Positions 41,826 through 51,634 of a DNA stretch of 64,000 nt are shown one piece after another. Where the stretch lies: positions 558,001 through 622,000 of the forward strand of contig NZ_CP078088.1 in NCBI RefSeq assembly GCF_022701175.1, given 5' to 3'. The DNA comes from Allobaculum sp. Allo2 (GTDB lineage: Bacteria > Bacillota_I > Bacilli_A > Erysipelotrichales > Erysipelotrichaceae). The position numbers and the translations under genes are program-made. The notes under the pieces were generated by a model. It did no database searches and was not told the origin of the DNA. It was given only the letters and a program-made list of their open reading frames with translations. Each line of letters opens with the position of its first letter. The first letter of the stretch is position 1.

Positions 41826-43013
41826 ATGAGCGATACCCAGACCATCATCGAAACAGAATCGACCCATTTCATGAATACGTACGGCCGCTTTCCCATCGTG
41901 CTCGACCACGGCGAAGGCTGCCTTCTCTACGATCTTGACCAGAACGAGTACCTCGATCTGAATTCCGGCATCGGCGTCAACTGCCTCGGCCACAATCATC
42001 CCGCACTCGTAAAAGCCATTGCCAATCAGGCGGGAACCCTGATGCAGGCCAGCAACCTGTACTATACAAAGCCGCTCGTCGACGCCGGACAGAAGCTCGT
42101 TAAGCTTTCCGGCCTGAAGAAAGTCTTCTTCGCCAACAGCGGTGCGGAAGCCAATGAAGGCGTCATCAAGACCGCCCGCAAGTACAGCATCGATACATAC
42201 GGCGATCCAAAGCGTGTACAGATCATTACGCTGAACAATTCCTTTCACGGACGCACGATCGCCACGCTCGAAGCGACCGGTCAGGATAAATTTCACCAGA
42301 ACTTCTACCCGTTTACCGCCGGCTTCAAATACGTCGACGCCAACGATCTGGCGGCGATGGAAGACGCCATGGACGACACGGTATGCGCCGTGCTGATGGA
42401 ACTCGTTCAGGGCGAAAGCGGCGTTCGCCCGCTCGATGCCGGCTACGTCAAAGCTGTCGAAGCGTTATGCAAGGAAAAAGATATCCTGCTGATCATTGAT
42501 GAAATCCAGACCGGCGTCGGCCGTACGGGAACCTTCTTCTCGTATGAGCAGTATGGCATTCAGCCTGATCTTGTCTCGTGCGCCAAAGGCCTTGGCGGCG
42601 GCGTGCCGACCGGCGCGTTTCTTGCCGGCGAAAAAGCCGCCGATATTTTGCAGCCCGGCGATCATGGAACGACCTTTGGCGGAAACGCACTGGCCATGGC
42701 TGCAGCCAACGTGGTCCTCGACCAGGTCGGCGATTCCGCATTTTTAGCCGATGTGAAACGCAAGGGCGATAAATTCATGCAGGCCATTTCAGCGATCGAT
42801 TCCGATCACATTCAGGACGTGCGCGGCATGGGACTGATGATCGGCATTGAAGTCGGACCCGAAGCCATTGCCGACGATCTTGCGAAACTTCGTGAAAAAG
42901 GCCTTCTCGCTTTAAAAGCCGGCGCAGGAACCATCCGCCTGCTGCCGCCGCTCATTATTTCGGATGAACAGATTGACCAAGCCGTCAACGTGATGAAAGA
43001 GGTACTCGCATGA
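41826..43013 (+). CDS. argD: Acetylornithine aminotransferase
   Basis: PLP-dependent transamination producing N-acetylornithine. This intact 395-residue protein has NSGAEANEGVIKTARKY (the phosphate-binding region, 104-120), LLIIDEIQTGVGRTG with the PLP-contacting Asp and the Schiff-base Lys254 in SCAKGLGGG. The start is 2 bp after the argB stop, and its own stop overlaps argF by ATGA. Confidence 0.96.
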   Translation: MSDTQTIIETESTHFMNTYGRFPIVLDHGEGCLLYDLDQNEYLDLNSGIGVNCLGHNHPALVKAIANQAGTLMQASNLYYTKPLVDAGQKLVKLSGLKKVFFANSGAEANEGVIKTARKYSIDTYGDPKRVQIITLNNSFHGRTIATLEATGQDKFHQNFYPFTAGFKYVDANDLAAMEDAMDDTVCAVLMELVQGESGVRPLDAGYVKAVEALCKEKDILLIIDEIQTGVGRTGTFFSYEQYGIQPDLVSCAKGLGGGVPTGAFLAGEKAADILQPGDHGTTFGGNALAMAAANVVLDQVGDSAFLADVKRKGDKFMQAISAIDSDHIQDVRGMGLMIGIEVGPEAIADDLAKLREKGLLALKAGAGTIRLLPPLIISDEQIDQAVNVMKEVLA

Positions 43014-43922
43014 ACCATCTGTTAAAACTCCAGGACTTATCCGCTGAAGAAATCGTTCGGATCCTCGATCTGGCCGACCAGCTCAAATACGAAAAGAAAC
43101 ACGGCATTGAACATCCTTACTTAAAAGGAAAAGCCGTCGGACTCATTTTCCAGAAATCGTCCACAAGAACCCGCGTTTCCTTTGAAACCGGCGTCCATCA
43201 GCTCGGCGGACAGGCGCTGTTCCTGTCTTCCAACGACTTGCAGATCGGACGCGGCGAACCGGTACAGGATACAGCCCGCGTGCTTTCCCGCTATCTCGAC
43301 GGTATCATGATTCGTACGTACGAGCAGAAAGAAGTCGAAGATCTGGCTGAATATGGATCCATCCCCATTATTAACGGTCTGACCGACTACTGCCATCCTT
43401 GCCAGGTGCTCGCCGATCTGATGACGATCCGCGAAAAGTTCGGCAAGTTTGAAGGCCTGAAAATGGCGTACATCGGCGACGGCAACAACATGGCCAACTC
43501 GCTGATCGTCGGCGGTCTGAAGATGGGCATGGACGTCGCGTGCGCTTCGCCTAAAGGCCATCAGCCCGATCCAGCCGTTCTGGAATTCGCGAAGGAATTC
43601 CCGGGCAAGTTTACGCTGACTGAAGATCCAAAAGAAGCCGTCAAGGACGCGGATGTCGTCTTTACCGACACCTGGGCGTCGATGGGCATGGAAGCCGAAA
43701 AGGAAGAGCGCATGAAGCTGTTCCAGGGCTATCAGGTCAACGACGAACTGCTCGAACTCGCCAAGAGTCCGGTTATGATCCAGCACTGCCTGCCGGCGTA
43801 CCGCGGTCAGGAAATTACCGAAAAAGTTTTCGAAGAACACGCGGACGAGAATCTTTGAAGAAGCCGAAAACCGTCTCCATGCGCAGAAAGCCGTCATGGT
43901 TCTGCTCATGAAAGACGAATAG
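43010..43922 (+). CDS. argF: Ornithine carbamoyltransferase
   Basis: Makes citrulline from ornithine and carbamoyl phosphate. The repaired product has about 304 residues with the carbamoyl-phosphate motif KSSTRTR (49-55), DYCHPCQ, and HCLPAYRG (usually HCLPAHRG). Near 43850 the frame changes and the final segment IFEEAENRLHAQKAVMVLLM completes the family tail. The net change is one base extra or two lost, unlike the single losses elsewhere. It is the last gene of the arginine cluster; a terminator lies about 230 bp downstream. Confidence 0.94.
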
Positions 43923-44359
43923 GCTGCCGGCTTTCGAATCGGTACAAACCGCAGATTTCCTTTACAAACCGCGAAACGATACGCGATTTCAGCAGAACAC
44001 CCATACTTGTACTGCCGCTGCGCGATCCATATCCACAGGCTTTCGCTTTTGCCGGATGAATCGACTCCATACTCCTTTCCAGACGCCTTTCTGGCCGCTT
44101 TGGTTTTAAAACGGATTTCCCGGCAAAACACAAAGTCAGGTACCCCAAAGGTTTTCCGCATGTCTTTACCCTGGACATGCAGAAAACCTTTTTCGCTGGA
44201 TCCGTTTTCCCGAAGAACGAGGCAAAAACAGGGAGGGACGCGAAAAAAGGGACAGAATGCCCGCTTCAGGACTACGCTGAACGCGGGAGAATTTCGTGAA
44301 GACGTGAAACGCGAAACGCGCAAAGAAGAAAAATGAAGAAAAAAGAGGAGGCGCAAAAA
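43923..44359 (+). terminator. Intergenic stretch carrying the arginine-operon terminator (44147-44193)
   Basis: AAAGGTTTTCCGCATGTC (44147-44164) pairs with 44174-44191 with one mismatch, a 9-nt loop and a T run at 44189-44193. No other feature is supported in the stretch. Confidence 0.75.
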
Positions 44360-45189
44360 ATGATGAAGGCAGAAAAGCATACAGACGAGATCCGAATGAT
44401 TTTCTTTGATATTGACGGCACGCTGATCGACATGAATACGAAGGTGATCAGCCCCCGCACCGTTGAAGCGCTTTGCCTGCTCCAAAAGGAAGGCGTTCGT
44501 ATCGCCATCTGTAGGGGCCGCTCGCCCATGCAGATTCCAAAGTTTGAAGGCGTAGAGTTTGATGCCCTGCTTTCTTTTAACGGCTCTTACGCGACCGATC
44601 GGGACGGTCAGGTCATCTGTTCCTCGCCGCTCGATCCCGATGATGTGGAAACAATTCTGGCCAATACGCAGGCTATTGGACGCCCGCTGCGCTGGCGACA
44701 ACCGAAGAAATTATGGCCAACGGCACCGACCAGGATCTGAGCGATTACTACGCCATCAGCAAAGCCCGTCTGATTCCCGATCCGGACTTTGACAAACACC
44801 GTAAAGGCAAGTGTGTCTATCAGATCATGACGGGCGGACGCAAGGACGAATACGACTCCATTATGAAAAACACGAAAAACGCCAGAGTGATGGCGTGGTG
44901 GGACCGGGCGATCGACATCATTCCGGCAAGCGGCGGAAAAGGCGTCGGCGTCCAGAAGGCGCTCGATCATTACGGTCTGACCAGAGAACAGGCGGCTGCC
45001 TTTGGCGACGGGGACAATGACCGGCTGATGCTGGAAGCCGTAGGACTTGGCGTCGCCATGGCTAACGGCTCTCCCTCGCTTAAAGTGATTGCGGAGGATA
45101 TCTGTCCGAGCGTGGAAGAAGACGGCATTTACCAGTACTGCGTCGCACAGGGCTGGATCCATCCGGAAACCGGGGATGCCAAAGTCTGA
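44360..45189 (+). CDS. Cof-type HAD-superfamily phosphatase
   Basis: The repaired product has about 276 residues. FFDIDGTLID carries the nucleophile Asp and the general acid; FGDGDNDRLML is the C-terminal Mg-binding motif; the cap is of the C2B type as in Cof/YidA sugar phosphatases. One frame break near 44688-44692. ATG 44360 follows GAGGAGG; the ATG at 44333 has a poorer site. It stands alone between terminators. Substrate unknown, probably a phosphosugar. Confidence 0.87.
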
Positions 45190-45239
45190 TCCGACCGGCT
45201 CTGTTTTCACTCTGCGTTATTAAGAACAGACGAAGAAAA

Positions 45240-45276
45240 ACCAAAACGCATCCGGATTGTAAAAATCTGGATGCGT
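45240..45276 (-). terminator. Terminator of the XRE regulator gene
   Basis: ACGCATCC plus GGAT pairs with ATCT plus GGATGCGT around a short loop, with one G-T pair. On the minus strand the stem is followed by TTTTGGTTTTT. It lies between convergent genes. Confidence 0.65.
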
Positions 45277-45342
45277 CGTTCTTTCCGTGGTGAAGAAGAA
45301 ACAGATCCCCTGAAGTAAGAAAAAGTCAGATTTGGATCCGTC

Positions 45343-45718
45343 CTATACGTCGATTTCGCGATCCTGCAGGCTCTGGAGGGCGGCTTTCTCCTGGTCAAAA
45401 CGAAGAACGCCTTCCAGGATGTATTCCATCAGATGCTGCTGGTCTTCGTCGAGCCGGCTGATCAGCAGCAGAAGCGTCTGACTGCGTCCGGATTTACCCG
45501 CGCCGGTCAGCAGAAAATCACAGGAGACGCCAAAAGCCTCGCTGAGTTTAATCAGCGTTTTCAGCGAAGGGGAAGAGAGCCCCCGCTCCAGATTGGAAAT
45601 ATACTGGGTATTGACGCCGATAATATCCCCCAGAGCTTCCTGGGTATAGCCTTTTTCTTTCGACACTCGTAGATCCTTTTGCCAATTTCAATGCTGAGTT
45701 CATCTTTTTCTTTTTCAT
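45343..45718 (-). CDS. XRE-family helix-turn-helix regulator
   Basis: The repaired product has 125 residues. The N-terminal HTH reads IGKRIYECRKEKGYTQEALG, then DIIGVNTQYISNLERG, and SLKTLIKLSEAFGVSCDFLL completes the domain. The C-terminal 55 residues are helical (DEDQQHLMEYI), probably for dimerisation. Two frame breaks: 45658-45660 (A3 on the coding strand, expected A4) and 45711-45715 (A5, expected A6), the second directly behind the ATG at 45718. The target is unknown; no obvious toxin or phage gene is adjacent. Confidence 0.75.
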
Positions 45719-46110
45719 AAAATCAACCCGTATAAACCGCGCCGAGCCGAACAGATGAAGGATCGCATAGCCGTCTCGATTAACTGGAAGCGCATGATGA
45801 TTCCATTGTAATTAGCATAAGATGAATAAAACACAACCCAGAAGTGGATAAAAACTAGAACTATAAGAATTAGATTCTCCTTTAATGCGTTGCGTTTTCA
45901 ACCTTTTTGGATGGTTCTGTGTCCGCTGGCAGGTTCCCGGACGGAACAGCAGTCCGGCTGCTGAAAAGCGTGAATTCAGAATTCAGAAAAAGCCGGATTC
46001 TCTTCATTGAAAAACAAAGAGGATCCGGCTTTGTAATGCTGGGGATTTTCCTGGAAAAGGGGCAAAAGCGATGGGGAGAGAAGGTCGGTGTTTGAAATCG
46101 AAGCTTCGCT
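45719..46110. other. Intergenic stretch with a minus-strand terminator (45987-46030)
   Basis: No gene is supported. AGCCGGATTCTCTT (45991-46004) pairs with 46017-46030 with one G-T pair. On the minus strand it is followed by TTTT, terminating the DUF2871 operon. GAATTCAGAATTC lies just left of it. Confidence 0.6.
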
Positions 46111-46542
46111 TCAGTCTTTGGCCGCAAAAATCGCCTTGCGAATTTCCAGAAGAAGGAGAACCAGGCTGACGCCCAGAACAATGTGGCCGATACCGGCAAT
46201 GCCGGAAATGGCGGCGCTTGCGCCGTGTGAGAGCGGCGTGCTGAACACCTGGAGTGTGCCGCGCACCAGCATCATAATTTCGGTCAGAATCAGACCGAGG
46301 TTGTAGGCAAGAATGATGTGATCGGTCTTCTTTGTCGTAAAGGCGAAGTTCTTTTCCAGCAGGACGAGAAACAGGAACATCGCCATCCCTAACATAAAGA
46401 AATGGGGATGGACGACGGAAAGCATCGTCTTGCCGGTATAGCCGACAAACTTGGGCAGTTCGCGGAAATAGACACCGCCGACCATGGCCAGAAGCGCATA
46501 GACCAGAGCGGTATTCATGTACTTTTTCATGGATTGTTTCAT
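46111..46542 (-). CDS. DUF2871 membrane protein
   Basis: An intact 143-residue protein with about four membrane helices. MNTALVYALLAMVGGVYFRE, SVVHPHFFMLGM and GHIVLGVSLVLLLL match DUF2871, a family with conserved His residues in or near membrane helices and no assigned function. It is 31 bp downstream of a seven-helix membrane protein and presumably in the same TetR-controlled operon. It starts after AAAGGAAAA. Confidence 0.8.
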   Translation of the reverse strand: MKQSMKKYMNTALVYALLAMVGGVYFRELPKFVGYTGKTMLSVVHPHFFMLGMAMFLFLVLLEKNFAFTTKKTDHIILAYNLGLILTEIMMLVRGTLQVFSTPLSHGASAAISGIAGIGHIVLGVSLVLLLLEIRKAIFAAKD

Positions 46543-46573
46543 ACTCGCGTTTTCCTTTCTTCGCTTTACGCGT

Positions 46574-47248
46574 TTAAGCCGAGGCTTTCTGGGATTTCTT
46601 CATCGCGCTATAGCCGATCAGAACGGTCCAGACATACGCGCATGTCTTCGGGATCATTAACATGCCGATCGCTGGAACTTTCGAGGCGAACAGTACAACG
46701 GGAATGTAGAAGGCAAAACTCAGAACGATCGTCAGCCACATCCATTTAAACGCCTTGTCCTTGGCGGCTTTGGCACTGCGATAAAACAGAACGATCATGA
46801 GCAGACCGAGCAGCGCGAACGGGATGTTGCGGTAAATGCCCCAGGAGAGCGGCTCATGCGTGGATGTCCACGCGTTTTGGGGGAAGAGGCAGAGCGCAAT
46901 CCGAATGATGGCCAGACACCAGACGATAATCGTCAGGTTCTGCGTATGTTTTGGGTGATAGCGCTCCTTCCAGACGGAATAAAGCAATACGTAAAAAATG
47001 GTCATCGTAATGGATGTGATGAGCTTTCCGATGCCCAGCGCGGCGGTGTAGTGATCCAGACCGGTGGTACAGAGAGCGACCATACGCGGAACGAGATGGA
47101 ACGCGTCGCCGCATCCCAGAATAACGGCCATCCATCCAAAGAGACGGTATTGTTTCACACCCTTGCAATCGCGAATCATTAAAATGCCGAGGGTGATGAC
47201 GGTAAACAGATAAACCACATCAAACAGGGTTTCCAGAATAGCCTGCAT
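46574..47248 (-). CDS. Seven-helix membrane protein of unknown function
   Basis: An intact 224-residue protein with about seven hydrophobic segments. GDAFHLVPRMVAL has a conserved-looking Asp-His pair within the membrane region, and YHPKHTQNL forms a polar loop. I do not recognise the family with certainty. It is the first gene after the TetR operator at 47333-47347 and is followed by the DUF2871 gene, so the pair is probably induced together by the TetR ligand. Confidence 0.6.
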   Translation of the reverse strand: MQAILETLFDVVYLFTVITLGILMIRDCKGVKQYRLFGWMAVILGCGDAFHLVPRMVALCTTGLDHYTAALGIGKLITSITMTIFYVLLYSVWKERYHPKHTQNLTIIVWCLAIIRIALCLFPQNAWTSTHEPLSWGIYRNIPFALLGLLMIVLFYRSAKAAKDKAFKWMWLTIVLSFAFYIPVVLFASKVPAIGMLMIPKTCAYVWTVLIGYSAMKKSQKASA

Positions 47249-47327
47249 AGTAAGACTCCTTTCACGATCAGACTTTCCAGAACTAAATGTACGCTATGTA
47301 AGCGGCAGAGAAGATCGATGCGCCCAG

Positions 47328-47356
47328 ATAATGTGAACAATGTTCACTTTTGACAA
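47328..47356 (-). promoter_or_regulatory. Promoter with TetR operator in the spacer
   Basis: On the minus strand TTGTCA (47356-47351) and CATTAT (47333-47328) are 17 bp apart. GTGAACAATGTTCAC (47333-47347), a perfect inverted repeat of 6-bp arms, fills the spacer. A TetR-family gene lies directly upstream, giving a textbook repressor-operator layout. Confidence 0.7.
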
Positions 47357-47381
47357 AAAATTGTTCTGAGGCAGGAAGGCC

Positions 47382-47938
47382 TCAGAACAGAAGCCGGTCG
47401 GCGGCGGTCAGAATCAGGGAAGGATCGTAGTTTTCCTCAACAATGGAAGCCAGAAGCAGGGAAAACAGAATCTGCGCTGCCTGTTCCGACGAGAACGCAG
47501 GGTCGAATCGGTTTGCGGAAATAGAGGGTCCTTTTCGATCGTCTGCGTGATCGTACGGACGATCTGCTTCCAGGTCCTTCGCATGAAGACGGAGCTTTCC
47601 TGCCGTTCGTTGCTGGCGATCAGGCGGGCGTGCATGGTCGCAAAGCCTGGATACGTATGAAAGACGTCTTCCATCTGCGCATACCATTGCTTCAGCAGGG
47701 CCTTCAAGTCGTTCTGTTTCAGAAAGCCTTCAGGTAAATGGAAAATTTCCTTCCATATGCTGATGACGGTGGCGCTGACCAGATCGCTTTTCGAAGGAAA
47801 GTAATGGTAAAGACAGCCGACCGAAACCTGGCAGGCGCTCGAAACGTTCCGAATGTTTAAATCGTTCCAGCCCTGTGTCGAAGCCATACGACGACACGTT
47901 TTCAGAATTTCTTCCTTGGACGTTGCAGCGGGTTTCAT
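47382..47938 (-). CDS. TetR-family transcriptional regulator
   Basis: The repaired product has 185 residues. N-terminal HTH: EEILKTCRRMAS, then VSSACQVSVGCLYHYFPSKS, the TetR recognition-helix signature. The C-terminal ligand domain has QWYAQMEDVF and SEQAAQILFSLLLASIVEE. One frame break near 47518-47525. ATG 47938 follows AAAGGAGAG; the in-frame extension to 48082 has no site. It most likely represses the membrane-protein operon downstream through the operator at 47333-47347. Confidence 0.88.
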
Positions 47939-48065
47939 TGCACTCTCTCCTTTCCTTTTGCTTTTCGGATCTCGTTTCTGGTCTCTCTCGGATCTCATTC
48001 GCGGTCGTATCCCTGGCGTAAGCCAGTCAGGCGGGAGATCTCCAGTTACTGTGATTATAAAACAG

Positions 48066-48103
48066 GAAAAAGCGAAACGCATCTCGATCGAGACACGCTT
48101 CGC
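48066..48103 (-). terminator. Terminator of azlCD
   Basis: GCGAAACG (48072-48079) pairs with CGCTTCGC (48096-48103), and the loop contains the palindrome TCTCGATCGAGA. On the minus strand it runs into TTTTT. Confidence 0.7.
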
Positions 48104-48113
48104 TCTGGCTTTT

Positions 48114-48418
48114 TCAATACACGAAAAGATACAGAAGCAGATCGAGCAGAACGGCCGCCAGTACGCTGACGATAACGGGCTTTTTACGATAGGCGCAGAG
48201 CACGGCGATCGCGCCGCCGCCCACCCCGATCAGAATGTGCTTTGGATCTGTCTCCAAAATTCCGGGAAAGATCAGCGAAGCCATGACCGTATACGGCAGC
48301 AGCTGCAAAAGATTTTGCCTTTGGAAGAAAAATGAATTTTCGAGACGAGCAGAGCCGGCACGAGACGCGGAATCATCGTGGAGAGCGAAAGCAGAACGGT
48401 CAGCAGGAAGAAATTCAT
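48114..48418 (-). CDS. azlD: Branched-chain amino acid exporter small subunit, AzlD
   Basis: The repaired product has 101 residues and about four helices; MNFFLLTVLLSLSTMIPRLV and the C-terminal hydrophobic helix fit AzlD/YgaH-like subunits. One frame break at 48307-48310 (T4 on the coding strand, expected T5). The start follows AAAGGAGG inside the azlC 3' end, with ATGA overlap. With AzlC it forms a branched-chain amino acid efflux complex. Confidence 0.85.
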
Positions 48419-49169
48419 ACGTCTTCCTCCTTTACAAAGAGCAGACCGATCAGCGCGCCGGCCAGCGAACCGATGACAATATTCCATCTGCCCTCAATAT
48501 AGACGCTCGCCAGCCAGGAAAAGAGCGCCGCCGCAAGAACCGGAATCCAGAGACGGGCATGCTTTTGCAAGGAAGGCGTCAGCAGCGCCAGAAACATCGC
48601 CGGCATGGCGATGGCGAACGCCGCGGTTAAGACGGGCGGGAAAAAGGCGCAGAGTACGGCGCCCAGCGCGGTTCCGACCCACCAGGAAAACCAGGCGCCA
48701 AAGGCCAGACCGCCAAAAAGGCCGGCGTGATTTTCGAATGATCCTGCGTTGTAAACATGGCGAACACTTCGTCGGTCACACCGAGCGAAAGCACACAGCG
48801 CAGCCACAGCGGCGCTGTTTTCAGATCTTCCATGACGACCATGCTCATGATGATATGGCGCAGATTCATGACGAAAACGGAAATGACAATCGTCCAGAGC
48901 CCCGCGTTCTGTGCCAGCATCGACGCCGTCGTCATCTGTCCCGCGCCCGTATAGACGAACAGGGACAGTGACAGCGTCTGCCAGAAATTCATGCCTGCCG
49001 TCTGCGCCATGCCCGCGTAGGCGATGGCAACTGGAATATACCCCAGCATAATCGGCACGCTGGCCAGAAAGCCCGCTCGAAACGCGCCTTTGGACTTCGC
49101 GGCCGATGCCGGCTGGTTCTGGCATGCAGATGTCCTCTGGAGCTGTTCAGCCTCTTTGGATTCCTTCAT
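48415..49169 (-). CDS. azlC: Branched-chain amino acid exporter large subunit, AzlC
   Basis: The repaired product has 251 residues and about seven hydrophobic segments. The family markers GYIPVAIAYAGMAQTAGM, YTGAGQM and LSLGVTDEVFAMFT are present. One frame break at 48715-48719 (T5 on the coding strand, expected T6). The ATG at 49169 follows GAAAGGATAG; an ATG at 49190 is less likely. azlD overlaps its end. The exporter contrasts with the BrnQ importer at 17704-18793. Confidence 0.9.
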
Positions 49170-49337
49170 GAAACTATCCTTTCTTTCCAATCGATCGCCT
49201 TTTATCGAGCGCCGTCTGGGCTTGTCTTGATCTGGCGATCCGGTTTTCTTTCTTATTCATTTCGCTTATTCTTTCCGATGTCACGCCAGCTTGAAAACCG
49301 TATGAAAGCGCGGAAAAAATGAAAAATTTGTGGAATA

Positions 49338-49392
49338 GAAAAAGATATGACATGTTTCCCGACCTGCTCAATTGGGAGGCGTCATATCTTTT
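49338..49392 (-). terminator. Terminator of the opp operon
   Basis: AAAAGATATGAC (49340-49351) pairs with GTCATATCTTTT (49381-49392). The loop contains a TCCC/GGGA stem, and the minus strand continues into a T run. It lies 47 bp past the oppF stop. Confidence 0.75.
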
Positions 49393-49438
49393 CCTTTGGA
49401 AGAATTTTGATTTGAGATTGTCTGGTTCTAAAGCCTTT

Positions 49439-50398
49439 TTAATTCAATCGGGCACTCTGACGCGCGTCTTCTTTGGCTTCTTCTACCCATTTGGCCAGCT
49501 CTTCATCGGTCGCCAGAACGTAATGCGTTCCGTCGATGTGCTGCTTCTTGCCTTTGGTGTAGTCGACGCCCATCGCGTCGGCATCGTAGGTGAGCGCCAC
49601 GCGTTTCTTTTCGATGACCGGGTTTGGTTCCGGGTTGGCGGAAAGAAGGGAGCGGGTGTACGGATGAACTGGATGCGTGAAGATTTCATCCGTTGTACCG
49701 GTTTCGACCAGATGGCCCTTATGCATAACGCCGATGCGGTCGGAAATGTATTTGACCATGCTCAGGTCGTGGGCGATGAACAGGAACGCCGTGTTGGTTT
49801 CCTTCTGAATTTTTTTCATCAGGTTGACGACCTGCGCCTGAATGGATACATCGAGCGCGGAAATCGCTTCGTCGGCGATGATCAGCTTCGGGTCCATGAT
49901 CAGCGCGCGGGCAATCCCGATACGCTGACGCTGTCCGCCGGAGAACTGGTGCGGATAGCGGTTAGCGTGTTCCTTGGACAGGCCGACGAGCTCGAGAATG
50001 TCGTAGACTTTCTGGTCGCGCTCTTCCTTCGTGTTGTACAGATGATGGATATCGAGGCCTTCCGCGATGATATCGAGAACTTTTTCACGCGGGTTGAGGC
50101 AGGCCATTGGGTCCTGGAAAATCATCTGCATGTTCGTATGGAGAAATTTCTCATCTTCATGCGACATCTTGCCGGATACGTCGCGGCCGCAGAACGTGAT
50201 TTTTCCGGACGTCGGACGATACAGGCGAATGATCGAACGGCCGGTTGTGGATTTTCCGGAACCGGATTCGCCCACCAGACCGTACGTTTCGCCCTCATCG
50301 ATCCAGAAGTCGATGCCGTCTACCGCCTTGACGGTAAAGGAACGGCTGACTTTGAAGTGCTGCTTGAGGTTTTCTACTTCAAGAATTCGATTGGCCAT
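49439..50398 (-). CDS. oppF: Oligopeptide ABC transporter ATP-binding protein OppF
   Basis: An intact 319-residue protein. Walker [10 protein letters not shown] (43-51), signature FSGGQRQR, Walker B LIIADEAIS and the C-terminal oligopeptide/dipeptide region (HPVHPYTRSLLSANPEPNP) identify an Opp/Dpp ATPase. The ATG shares a base with the oppD stop (TAATG), so translation is coupled. It is the last gene of oppABCDF. Confidence 0.95.
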   Translation of the reverse strand: MANRILEVENLKQHFKVSRSFTVKAVDGIDFWIDEGETYGLVGESGSGKSTTGRSIIRLYRPTSGKITFCGRDVSGKMSHEDEKFLHTNMQMIFQDPMACLNPREKVLDIIAEGLDIHHLYNTKEERDQKVYDILELVGLSKEHANRYPHQFSGGQRQRIGIARALIMDPKLIIADEAISALDVSIQAQVVNLMKKIQKETNTAFLFIAHDLSMVKYISDRIGVMHKGHLVETGTTDEIFTHPVHPYTRSLLSANPEPNPVIEKKRVALTYDADAMGVDYTKGKKQHIDGTHYVLATDEELAKWVEEAKEDARQSARLN

Positions 50399-51632
50399 TA
50401 TGCAGAAACCTCCTCTTCTTTACGTTCTGTTTCTTTGTTTTCAGCTACAGGTTCCTCTTTCGTTCCGAACGGTTTTTTCGGCGCGGTTACGGTATAGCCA
50501 GCAGCTTTGCGCATGCGCTCAAGACGTTCCCTGAGTTCAGGCGGCATCTGTACGTCCGGCGCCTTCGGGGCCAGAAGCCAGGTGGCGGCGGAGTGGGTAT
50601 TGGTAATGCGGAACATCGGCGGATCGATTTCTTCGTCGATTTTGAGTGCGAAGCGGTTGCGCGGGGCGAATGCGTCGCCCTTGATTTCGTACAGCAGGTT
50701 GGGCGGCGTACCCGGAATGGTGTACAGCTCGTCGCCGGATGTATCCATATCCGGCATGGACGCCAGAAGGCCCCATGTGTACGGATGACGCGGATCGTAG
50801 AAGATCTCGTTGATCGTACCTTTTTCGACGATCTTGCCGGCGTACATGACGTTGACGTAGTCGGCAACTTTGGCGACAACGCCGAGGTCGTGGGTGATGT
50901 AAATAACGGACAGATCCTTCTTTTTCTGGATGTCCTTGATCAGCTCCAGAATCTTGGCCTGAATCGTAACGTCCAGCGCGGTCGTCGGTTCATCGCAGAT
51001 CAGAACTTCCGGGTCACAGGAGAGCGCGATAGCGATAACCACACGCTGACGCATGCCGCCGGACAGCTGGTGCGGATAGTTTTTCATGCGCTTTTCCGGA
51101 TCGTTGATGCCGACCAGACGCAGCAGTTCGACCGCACGGTCCCACGCCTGTTTTTTCGGCATATTGTAATGGTAGCGCATGGCTTCCATGACCTGCTTGC
51201 CGATGGTCATCGTCGGGTCGAGCGAAGTCAGCGGATCCTGGAACACCATCGCAATGCGGCGGCCGCGGATCTGCGACTGAATGAATTTCGGGGAAGACTG
51301 AACGATATCGACCGTTTTCTTTCTTCCGGTCTGGGGTAGCCGTCCGGAATGCGGCCATTGTATTTGGTCTGAATTTCCGCGATTCTCTCAGGCGGGAATT
51401 CGTAGTACGTGTATTCAATCGATCCGTTCTGGATTTTTCCGTTGCCGGCCAGAATGCCCATGACGGCTTTGGTCGTAACACTCTTTCCGGAACCGGATTC
51501 GCCGACGATGGCGATCGTTTCGCCGCGGTGCAGATCGAGATTTACGCCGCGTACCGCGTTGACGGTACCGTTGTCGGTAGTAAAGGCGATATCGAGATCG
51601 CGGATTTTAAGAATGCGTTCTTTCTCTTTCAT
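50398..51632 (-). CDS. oppD: Oligopeptide ABC transporter ATP-binding protein OppD
   Basis: The repaired product has 411 residues, longer than most OppD because of a C-terminal tail ([16 protein letters not shown]). Walker [10 protein letters not shown], signature LSGGMRQR and Walker [13 protein letters not shown] are clear, followed by the [13 protein letters not shown] region of the peptide family. One frame break at 51315-51318 (A4 on the coding strand, expected A5). The start is 2 bp after the oppC stop. Confidence 0.94.
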
Positions 51633-51634
51633 CT

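Noticed and set aside
43121..44701. A 526-codon minus-strand frame across argF and the HAD gene
   Set aside because: It spans two unrelated genes and a terminator on the other strand; no recognisable domain.
49319..50497. Plus-strand frame antisense to oppF
   Set aside because: oppF is intact with all ABC motifs; the antisense frame is a shadow.
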